Below are positions 1 to 5,046 of a stretch of 5,046 bases of DNA, in pieces (position 1 is the first letter of the stretch; the number at the start of each line of letters is the position of its first letter). The notes under the pieces are model-generated. The model saw nothing but the letters and a program-made list of their open reading frames with translations. It had not been told where the DNA came from and made no database searches. Both the position numbers and the translations under genes were made by a program. This stretch comes from Ignavibacteriaceae bacterium (GTDB lineage Bacteria > Bacteroidota > Ignavibacteria > Ignavibacteriales > Ignavibacteriaceae): positions 1 through 5,046 of the forward strand of contig JALHTS010000368.1 of NCBI GenBank assembly GCA_022865965.1. Direction: 5' to 3'.

Positions 1-1071
1 GATTTGAAAAGAAGAGTAAAACTTTACAAAGATCATCAGCGAGATGGTTACGGAGCAATAGTCGTGCAGGCAAATGTTGAAGATACACGTCTTGGTGTTC
101 AGGAATATGCTATTGATAAACTTGGAGTTGAGTGTGTTGAATTAAAATGGGGTCAGGGTGCTAAAGATATCGGCGGTGAGGTTAAAATCAGAGATTTGAA
201 AAAAGCACAAATGTTATATGAGCGTGGATATGTCGTTTTACCAAATCCAATGGAACCACACGTTATTAAAGCATTTGAAAAAGGTGCATTCAAAGAATTT
301 GAACGGCACTCAAGACTTGGAATGGTAAGTGAAGAATCATTTGCAAATAGAGTTGAGGAATTAAGGAAAGCCGGTGCAAAATATATTTTCTTAAAAACAG
401 GTGCTTACCGTCCAGCTGATTTGGCACGTGCAGTTAAATTTACTTCAAAATATAAACTAGATTTGCTAACAGTAGATGGTGCCGGTGGTGGAACCGGAAT
501 GAGTCCCTGGAGAATGATGAACGAATGGGGTGTCCCGCCGGTAGAACTTCATTCACTTCTCTATTATTATGCAAAGCAAATGCATGATAAGGGAGAATAT
601 GTTCCGGCAATAGCTGTCGCTGGTGGATTTACATTTGAAGATCAGATTTTCAAAGGTCTTGCACTTGGTGCGCCGTTTGTAAAACTTGTTGGTATGGCAC
701 GCGGTCCTATTGCCGCAGCTATGGTTGGCAAAACTATTGGACGTGCAGTTCAGGAAGGACAGCTCCCTGTTTATGTTGAAAGATTTGGCAATAGTATTGA
801 CGAGATTTTTGTAACAGCAAGTGAATTACGAAAAGAGCTCGGCGATTCCGAATTTGAGAGTTTACCCCCGGGTGCAATTGGTCTTTATACATATTACGAA
901 AGACTTGCTCAGGGTTTAAAGCAATTAATGAACGGAAGCAGGAAATTTTCTCCTGAGTTTATTTCACGCGATGATATTGCATCATTAACCAAAGAAGCTG
1001 CAGACATAAGCGGAATAAAATATATAACAGAGGTTGATAAAGAAGAAGTTGAAAATATTTTGAATGGATAA
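1..1071 (+). CDS. FMN-binding glutamate synthase (GltB-like central domain) family protein, 5'-truncated by window edge
   Basis: The last 356 residues and the stop are visible. The frame is open at base 1, so the TTG at base 4 is an internal Leu codon and the true start lies upstream. Residues are numbered from that TTG. The protein matches the FMN-binding TIM-barrel domain of glutamate synthase: GQGAKDIGGEV (50-60) corresponds to the GQGAKPGEGG-type loop, TVDGAGGGTGMSP (156-168) to the GHDGGTGASP loop, and AVAGGFTFEDQIFKGLALGA (204-223) with VKLVGMARG (226-234) to the phosphate/FMN-binding end of the barrel. In GltB this domain makes glutamate from 2-oxoglutarate and ammonia in the cytoplasm. 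The [3Fe-4S] cysteine cluster that follows this point in GltB is missing: the only visible Cys is C44. No GXGXG C-terminal domain follows either. The family includes stand-alone proteins and relatives such as the methylamine-glutamate N-methyltransferase subunit, so the domain is secure but the exact reaction is not. Confidence 0.9.
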   Translation, partial: DLKRRVKLYKDHQRDGYGAIVVQANVEDTRLGVQEYAIDKLGVECVELKWGQGAKDIGGEVKIRDLKKAQMLYERGYVVLPNPMEPHVIKAFEKGAFKEFERHSRLGMVSEESFANRVEELRKAGAKYIFLKTGAYRPADLARAVKFTSKYKLDLLTVDGAGGGTGMSPWRMMNEWGVPPVELHSLLYYYAKQMHDKGEYVPAIAVAGGFTFEDQIFKGLALGAPFVKLVGMARGPIAAAMVGKTIGRAVQEGQLPVYVERFGNSIDEIFVTASELRKELGDSEFESLPPGAIGLYTYYERLAQGLKQLMNGSRKFSPEFISRDDIASLTKEAADISGIKYITEVDKEEVENILNG

Positions 1072-1148
1072 ATATTTGTTCTGTTAAAATTAGTTGGTAT
1101 TGCTCGTGTGGCAGAAGCATGTAAACTGAACGGATTGATCTGAATTAA

Positions 1149-1168
1149 TTAAATTCTTTTTAATTTAA
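1149..1168. repeat. small AT-only inverted repeat
   Basis: TTAAATT (1149-1155) and AATTTAA (1162-1168) are perfect inverted copies around a 6-base loop. This lies 78 bp past the stop of the glutamate synthase-like gene. A hairpin with seven A-T pairs is weak and no T-run follows it, so it is a poor terminator. It may be no more than low-complexity AT sequence. Confidence 0.2.
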
Positions 1169-1193
1169 AGGTAATTATTTGCGGTTTTTGATT

Positions 1194-1226
1194 TTTGTCG
1201 TTGGCAGAGTGCCAGAAATATCTTAA
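1194..1226 (+). promoter_or_regulatory. weak candidate promoter for the small membrane protein gene
   Basis: TTTG (1194-1197) and TATCTTAA (1219-1226) are 21 bases apart and resemble the Bacteroidota-type -33 (TTTG) and -7 (TAnnTTTG) boxes. The -7 match is imperfect, lacking the final TTG. The second box ends 20 bases before the ATG at 1247, a plausible distance. In AT-rich DNA such a match can easily arise by chance. Confidence 0.2.
1202..1214. repeat. short GC-containing inverted repeat TGGCA-GAG-TGCCA
   Basis: Perfect 5-bp arms, TGGCA and TGCCA, are separated by GAG. They lie between the two boxes of the candidate promoter and 32 bp upstream of the ATG at 1247. The form would suit a small operator for a dimeric regulator. 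The arms are short, so chance is a real alternative. No second copy was noticed in the window. Confidence 0.3.
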
Positions 1227-1246
1227 ATCAACCCAAAGCAAACTGG

Positions 1247-1618
1247 ATGAAGTATAAAAACTTAAATCTTGCTTTTCTAATTGAAATTATTGTTGGCTTC
1301 GGTTGTATTCTTTCAATCGGATTGCTCGGTTCTAAGGGATTAGTTTCTCTAATATTAATTGCACTCAGGCCATTGATTTTGGAACAAGAAAAAATTGAGT
1401 ACGATAAAACTTACTGGCAGTTCTTCTATAAGGTAAACTTTCATAGCATTGTTGTTACTTCAATATTTATCATTATTTTTTATTTTATAAGCTTTTTTCA
1501 TCTAACACCTAATATATCAAATGATCATTTGCTGCTATTACAGCTTATTCCTTTCTTTGTATTAACACACGGCGTTGTTGGCATTGTGATGAATCAAAAT
1601 CTTGGCGGAAGAAAATAA
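1247..1618 (+). CDS. small multi-pass membrane protein of unknown function (123 aa)
   Basis: I do not recognise this family. The protein is strongly hydrophobic, with likely membrane segments at about residues 8-28, 31-45, 67-86 and 95-114. A polar loop at 46-63 (EQEKIEYDKTYWQFFYKVN) separates the two pairs, and the tail ends in NQNLGGRK. It has no signal peptidase site and no catalytic motif that I can name. The ATG at 1247 is the only ATG, GTG or TTG in frame before the upstream stop at 1172, and there is no clear Shine-Dalgarno sequence. The frame is open from 1175, but with no start codon there. It is flanked by a 175-bp spacer upstream and a 62-bp spacer with a promoter-like box downstream, so it may be a single-gene unit. 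The length and consistent four-segment hydrophobicity favour a real gene. The high Ile/Phe/Leu content explains its AT-richness. Confidence 0.65.
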   Translation: MKYKNLNLAFLIEIIVGFGCILSIGLLGSKGLVSLILIALRPLILEQEKIEYDKTYWQFFYKVNFHSIVVTSIFIIIFYFISFFHLTPNISNDHLLLLQLIPFFVLTHGVVGIVMNQNLGGRK

Positions 1619-1637
1619 TTCAAAACGAATTGGCATT

Positions 1638-1650
1638 TTTTTGTAAATTG
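1638..1650 (+). promoter_or_regulatory. promoter-like box TTTTTG-TAAATTG before the GNAT-like gene
   Basis: TTTTTGTAAATTG ends 30 bases before the ATG at 1681. It matches the box before the antiporter gene (2844-2856) at 12 of 13 positions. TAAATTG resembles the -7 element (TAnnTTTG) known for Bacteroidota primary sigma factors. A clear TTTG -33 box about 19-21 bases upstream is not visible. Calling it a promoter rests on repetition, position and resemblance. Confidence 0.4.
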
Positions 1651-1680
1651 CAATCGGATAATTTTTAACTAAGAAAACAA

Positions 1681-2808
1681 ATGACTTACCAAATAAAAAA
1701 AGTTACTTCGAATAAGCTTCTTAAAGATTTTATTTCTTTTCCGTATACTCTTTATAAAGACAATAAATATTTCATTCCCCCTTTGCGTATGGATGAAAAA
1801 AAGACCCTTGATAAAAAAACAAATCCCGCATTTGATTTTTGTGAAGCTGAATACTGGCTTGCATACAAGGATGATAAAGTTGTGGGGCGAATTGCCGGAA
1901 TAATCAATCATAAATACGCAGAAAAATGGGGTACTAAAAAAGTACGATTTGGATGGATTGATTTTATTGACGATGAAAAAGTATCGTCACTTTTGTTAAG
2001 CACAGTTGAACAATGGGCAAAAGAAAAAGGAATGGCGAGTATTCACGGTCCGCTTGGATTTACCGATATGGATGGCGAAGGAATGTTAATTGAAGGATTT
2101 GAGGAAGAAAGTACACTTGGAAGCATTTATAATTACTCCTACTACTCTGTGCATCTTGAAAAACTCAACTATGAAAAGGATGTGGATTGGATTGAATACA
2201 GTGCTAAGTTACCAGAACAGATTCCTGAAAAAATTGAAAGAATTGCAAAAATTTCCGCTGAACGGAATAAGCTCAAATTATTGAATCTTAAAAGTGTAAA
2301 AGAAGTTGCTAAATATGCTTACGATGTATTCTATCTGATAAATGAAACTTATAAAGATCTTTATGGCTTTGTTGAACTTACAGACAAACAGATTGACGGC
2401 TATGTAAAGCAATATTTCTCTTTTGTCCGTCCTGAATATGTTCCCCTAATCGTTGACGAACAGGGCAAGCTTGCGGGTTTTGGTATAACTATGCCTTCCT
2501 TAAATAAAGCATTAAAGAAAATGAATGGAAGACTTCTTCCTTTTGGTTTTTTGCGGCTTCTTCGTGAAATAAAAAAAAGCAAAAACCTTGACCTTTATCT
2601 TACTGCAGTAAGAACAGATATGCAGAATAAAGGTGTTAATGCAATGCTTATGGATCATATTTATAGAGTCTGCAAAAAAAATAATATTAAATCCGTAGAA
2701 ACAAACCGTGAGCTTGAAACCAATCTTAAAGTTCAGTCGCAATGGAAATTTTTTGAAACGCGTCAGCATAAACGAAGAAGATGTTATAAGAAGACTATCA
2801 CTTACTGA
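1681..2808 (+). CDS. GNAT (N-acetyltransferase)-like protein, probable double-GNAT fold, 375 aa
   Basis: This is a soluble protein without signal peptide or membrane segments. It resembles a family of about 370-380 residues that I associate with Bacteroidota and relatives, usually annotated only as GNAT acetyltransferase or hypothetical. The first half (about 58-125) looks like one GNAT unit: the strand WLAYKDDKVVGRIAGIIN, then a helix and HGPLGFTDMDGEG. The second half (about 252-360) looks like another: PLIVDEQGKLAGFGITMP, then LYLTAVRTDMQNKGVNAML (304-323). There QNKGVN (315-320) fits the acetyl-CoA pyrophosphate loop Q/RxxGxG/A only loosely. The C-terminus has ETNRELETN (340-348) and QWKFFETRQHKRRRCY (354-369), which look like a family signature. 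Substrate unknown; transfer of an acyl group from acyl-CoA is inferred from the fold only. The ATG at 1681 is favoured by the box 30 bases upstream; no Shine-Dalgarno sequence is seen. The 62-bp and 73-bp flanks suggest it is transcribed alone. Confidence 0.85.
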   Translation: MTYQIKKVTSNKLLKDFISFPYTLYKDNKYFIPPLRMDEKKTLDKKTNPAFDFCEAEYWLAYKDDKVVGRIAGIINHKYAEKWGTKKVRFGWIDFIDDEKVSSLLLSTVEQWAKEKGMASIHGPLGFTDMDGEGMLIEGFEEESTLGSIYNYSYYSVHLEKLNYEKDVDWIEYSAKLPEQIPEKIERIAKISAERNKLKLLNLKSVKEVAKYAYDVFYLINETYKDLYGFVELTDKQIDGYVKQYFSFVRPEYVPLIVDEQGKLAGFGITMPSLNKALKKMNGRLLPFGFLRLLREIKKSKNLDLYLTAVRTDMQNKGVNAMLMDHIYRVCKKNNIKSVETNRELETNLKVQSQWKFFETRQHKRRRCYKKTITY

Positions 2809-2839
2809 AGTTAATCACCCCCTTCCCGACTGAAGATTG

Positions 2840-2874
2840 ATGATTTTTGTATATTGAGCCGTAAAAAAAATCAT
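2840..2874. repeat. 9-bp inverted repeat straddling the antiporter promoter box
   Basis: ATGATTTTT (2840-2848) and AAAAATCAT (2866-2874) are perfect inverted copies separated by 17 bases that contain TATATTG. The right arm ends 7 bases before the ATG at 2882. If transcription starts a few bases after TATATTG, the left arm would not be transcribed, so this would act as a DNA site rather than an RNA hairpin. Homopolymeric A/T arms make chance a serious alternative. Confidence 0.3.
2844..2856 (+). promoter_or_regulatory. promoter-like box TTTTTG-TATATTG before the antiporter gene
   Basis: TTTTTGTATATTG ends 25 bases before the ATG at 2882 and differs at one of 13 positions from the box before the GNAT-like gene. 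TATATTG resembles the Bacteroidota -7 element. The box lies in the 73-bp gap after the GNAT-like gene, which suggests that the antiporter has its own promoter. No good -33 TTTG was found at the usual distance. Confidence 0.4.
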
Positions 2875-2881
2875 ATCTGAA

Positions 2882-4855
2882 ATGAATCAGTTTTTAGTAA
2901 TACAAGACATAGTAGTTATACTTCTAGTCGCTTTACCCATCATATTTCTTTTCAAAAAACTGAACATACCTAGCATTGTTGGTTTTCTTATAGCAGGAAT
3001 GATAATTGGACCATTCGGCTTTAAACTCATTACTCAGATTAACGAAGTTGAAGTAATGGCTGAGATTGGAGTCATACTTCTTCTGTTTACCATCGGGCTT
3101 GAGGTGTCTTTTTCACAACTTATAAGAATTAAAAAATTTTTACTCATTGCCGGTGGTTTACAGGTTACACTTACAGTTCTTTTCTCTACTGTGATTTTCT
3201 ATTTATTCGGCATTCCATTAAACCAAGCAATATTCTTTGGAATGCTTGTAAGCTTATCATCAACAGCAATAGTTCTCAAACTTCTTTCGGATAAAAGCGA
3301 ACTTGAGGCGCCGCATGGTAAAATTTCTTTAGGAATATTGATATTTCAAGACTTAGTTATAGTCCCGATGTTCTTGGCATTACCAATATTAAGTACTGCG
3401 GGTGACCTTGAATTATCTGAAATTGCAATTAAATTAATTATTTCATTCGGATCAGTATTAGCTATCGTAATTATCGCCAAACTGATAATGCCTAAAATTA
3501 TGTATCAGCTAGCTAAACTTAGACTGCGTGATGCTTTCACAATTGGAATTTTGTTGATACTTCTAGGAACTGGTTATCTAACTCACACACTTGGTTTATC
3601 ATTCGCATTAGGTGCATTTATTGCCGGACTAATTCTTGCAGAATCAGAATATAACTTTCAGATTATCTCGGATATTCATCCTTTGCGAGATGCTTTCAAT
3701 AGTATCTTTTTCGTTTCAGTTGGAATGCTGTTGAACATCCAATTTGTGATTGACACTCCTTTTGTGATTATTGGTTTTTCTATTGGACTTCTTGCCTTTA
3801 AGGCACTTATTATCTGCTCAATCGTTCTTTTAATGAAGTATCCGTTAAGAATTGCAATCATTACGGGATTAATTCTCGCTCAGGTTGGGGAATTTTCTTT
3901 TATACTAGCGCAAGCGGGAAGCAACTTCAATCTCATTGGAGAGGATTACTATAATGTTTTTCTTGGCTCATCAATCTTTACCATGATATTGACTCCTTTT
4001 CTCTTCATGCTTGCACCACTGGTAGGGTTTAAATCATCAGAAATAAGATTCACGAAAGAAAAAATTGAATATGATAACAAAGAATTAACCGGGCATGTTA
4101 TTGTTGCTGGTTTCGGATTAAATGGACGAAATTTAACACGTGTTTTAAAGGAAACCGGAATTAAATATATAGTTATTGAGATGAATCCTGATACCGTAAG
4201 AGTAGAAAAAGGAAAAGGAGAAAAAATTATTTTCGGTGATGTAAGCAAAATCGATATCCTTAGAAAAGTTAACATACAAAATGCTAATGTTTTGGTATTC
4301 GCTATTTCTGATCCGGATATAACACGCAGAGCTTTGCAACTAGCAAAAAAACTTAATCCAAACATCTATACAGTTGTACGAACAAGATATGTAAACGAAA
4401 TTGAAGCGCTTTCAAAGTTAGGCGCCGATGTAATTATACCAGAAGAGTTTGAAACGTCTTTACAAATATTCCGAAAAGTTTTAGAGCAATACCATATTCC
4501 TTTAAATATTATAATGAAGCAAGTTTCACTAATCAGGAACGAATCTTATATACTGCTAAGAAAAGATGTAAAAGAACCCAGTTCATTTATTCATCTTGAT
4601 GAAATATTTGCTGAAGGATTAACAGAAACTTATTATGTAAATGAAGATAATCCGCATGTTGGCAAACTGCTTAGTGAAATTCATTTAAGGGCTGAGACAG
4701 ATGCGACTATTATAGCAATTGTAAGAAACGGAAAAACAATTACAAATCCCTCGGGCAGAGAAATAATTCTTGCACACGATACTTTAGTTATTACCGGAAT
4801 ACATGCATCGGTTGATAAGGCTATCTGGTTATTGAATGGTGAAAAGGATGAATAG
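2882..4855 (+). CDS. CPA2-family monovalent cation:proton antiporter, KefB/KefC type, with RCK_N and RCK_C domains
   Basis: This is an inner-membrane K+ (or Na+)/H+ exchanger, complete at 657 residues, a usual length for the family. Residues 1-382 form the Na_H_Exchanger domain with about 13 hydrophobic segments. Family landmarks are PSIVGFLIAGMIIGPFG (30-46), EIGVILLLFTIGLE (61-74), LSSTAIVLKLL (125-135), the ion-site segment IFQDLVIVP (154-162) with the Gln156-Asp157 pair typical of KefC-like members, FALGAFIAGLILAES (241-255), FFVSVGM (276-282) and LAQVGEFSFIL (332-342). A linker leads to the cytoplasmic RCK_N/TrkA-N Rossmann domain (about 403-520): HVIVAGFGLNGRNL (405-418) is the GxGxxG nucleotide loop, E433 ends the second strand, and GDVS is at 452-455. 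An RCK_C/TrkA-C domain follows (about 566-640). Gating by a nucleotide or a small ligand is therefore expected. No KefF/KefG-type ancillary subunit gene is adjacent, so glutathione control cannot be assumed. No Shine-Dalgarno sequence precedes the ATG. The N-terminal hydrophobic helix starts right after Met, which supports this start. Confidence 0.95.
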   Translation: MNQFLVIQDIVVILLVALPIIFLFKKLNIPSIVGFLIAGMIIGPFGFKLITQINEVEVMAEIGVILLLFTIGLEVSFSQLIRIKKFLLIAGGLQVTLTVLFSTVIFYLFGIPLNQAIFFGMLVSLSSTAIVLKLLSDKSELEAPHGKISLGILIFQDLVIVPMFLALPILSTAGDLELSEIAIKLIISFGSVLAIVIIAKLIMPKIMYQLAKLRLRDAFTIGILLILLGTGYLTHTLGLSFALGAFIAGLILAESEYNFQIISDIHPLRDAFNSIFFVSVGMLLNIQFVIDTPFVIIGFSIGLLAFKALIICSIVLLMKYPLRIAIITGLILAQVGEFSFILAQAGSNFNLIGEDYYNVFLGSSIFTMILTPFLFMLAPLVGFKSSEIRFTKEKIEYDNKELTGHVIVAGFGLNGRNLTRVLKETGIKYIVIEMNPDTVRVEKGKGEKIIFGDVSKIDILRKVNIQNANVLVFAISDPDITRRALQLAKKLNPNIYTVVRTRYVNEIEALSKLGADVIIPEEFETSLQIFRKVLEQYHIPLNIIMKQVSLIRNESYILLRKDVKEPSSFIHLDEIFAEGLTETYYVNEDNPHVGKLLSEIHLRAETDATIIAIVRNGKTITNPSGREIILAHDTLVITGIHASVDKAIWLLNGEKDE

Positions 4856-4896
4856 TTTTTCTTTAAGAAAGATTCATTATTTTAACAGAATAAAAC

Positions 4897-4903
4897 GAAG
4901 AGA
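4897..4903 (+). promoter_or_regulatory. ribosome binding site GAAGAGA
   Basis: A purine-rich GAAGAGA lies 6 bases before the ATG at 4910. It is the only start in the window with a recognisable Shine-Dalgarno-like sequence, and it supports the choice of start for the partial gene at the right edge. Confidence 0.4.
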
Positions 4904-4909
4904 TCGGCA

Positions 4910-5046
4910 ATGAAAAAGCAAGTTGTTATTAGCGGCAGTCTTAAAGATATGGTCACTTATTGTACTGCTATTTATGAGTTGACAGGAATAGTAGTTCCCG
5001 ACGTAATCGAAAATATAGTTAAGCAAAGTCCTATTTTTGAAAATAA
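4910..5046 (+). CDS. unrecognised protein, N-terminal 45 residues, cut by window edge
   Basis: An open frame from ATG 4910 reaches the end of the window without a stop. It begins MKKQVVISGSLKDMVTYC and continues through TAIYELTGIVVPDVIENIVKQ. There is no signal peptide or strong hydrophobic segment, so it is probably cytoplasmic. I do not recognise the family from this fragment. It starts 54 bp after the antiporter stop, with no convincing terminator or promoter box between, so read-through transcription with the antiporter is likely. Support comes from the ribosome binding site, the open frame and protein-like composition; it remains short evidence. Confidence 0.55.
   Translation, partial: MKKQVVISGSLKDMVTYCTAIYELTGIVVPDVIENIVKQSPIFEN

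Noticed and set aside
4..6. TTG as the start codon of the glutamate synthase-like gene
   Set aside because: The frame is open at base 1, there is no ribosome binding site in view, and the family has further N-terminal sequence. The gene is cut by the window edge.
1072..1246. Small RNA, tRNA or riboswitch in the longest spacer
   Set aside because: No cloverleaf, no conserved riboswitch core and no terminator-like hairpin with a T-run could be found; only two short inverted repeats are present.
1669..1911. 80-residue open frame on the - strand
   Set aside because: It is antisense to the start of the GNAT-like gene, and its composition is that of a reversed AT-rich coding strand. No family features.
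2512..2769. 85-residue and overlapping 60-residue open frames on the - strand
   Set aside because: Both are antisense to the well-supported second half of the GNAT-like protein.
2809..2830. C-rich stretch CACCCCCTTCCC after the GNAT-like gene as part of a terminator
   Set aside because: No complementary G-rich arm lies nearby, so no hairpin can form.
3949..4365. 138-residue open frame on the - strand
   Set aside because: It lies wholly antisense to the RCK region of the antiporter, has no recognisable domain, and is explained by the codon use of the real gene.
4856..4873. TTTTTCTTTAAGAAAG after the antiporter stop as an intrinsic terminator
   Set aside because: The usable stem is only about four A-T-rich pairs and the T-run precedes rather than follows it.

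Overview
The window is AT-rich, and every gene I can support lies on the + strand. The tandem-GNAT-like protein, the near absence of Shine-Dalgarno sequences, and promoter-like TTTTTG-TAnATTG boxes suggest a member of the Bacteroidota/Ignavibacteriota/Chlorobiota group. That placement is an inference from style and protein flavour; no rRNA or other phylogenetic marker is present.

Layout from left to right: (1) The 3' part of a gene for an FMN-binding, GltB-like glutamate synthase domain protein runs from the left edge to 1071. Its N-terminus is outside the window. (2) A 175-bp spacer holds two small inverted repeats, a weak promoter candidate, and a short stretch that echoes a motif of the preceding gene. 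(3) A 123-residue multi-pass membrane protein of unknown function lies at 1247-1618. (4) A 62-bp spacer carries a promoter-like box, followed by a 375-residue GNAT-like protein at 1681-2808. (5) A 73-bp spacer carries a near-identical promoter-like box inside an inverted repeat, followed by a complete 657-residue CPA2 (KefB/KefC-type) cation:proton antiporter with RCK_N and RCK_C regulatory domains at 2882-4855. (6) After 54 bp, a new reading frame with a recognisable ribosome binding site starts at 4910 and runs off the right edge.

The genes do not form an obvious pathway: nitrogen or amino-acid oxidoreductase, small membrane protein, acetyltransferase-like protein, K+(Na+)/H+ exchanger. The promoter-like boxes before the GNAT-like gene and before the antiporter suggest separate transcription units. 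The short gap and lack of a terminator suggest that the last, partial gene is co-transcribed with the antiporter. I saw no stretch over 300 bp without a gene, and no tRNA, rRNA, CRISPR array, insertion sequence or strong intrinsic terminator.

This looks like an ordinary chromosomal housekeeping region. I do not see convincing evidence of an undescribed multi-gene system. The points most worth a second look are the repeated promoter box, the cysteine-poor stand-alone glutamate synthase domain, the tandem-GNAT family protein, and the orphan small membrane protein.
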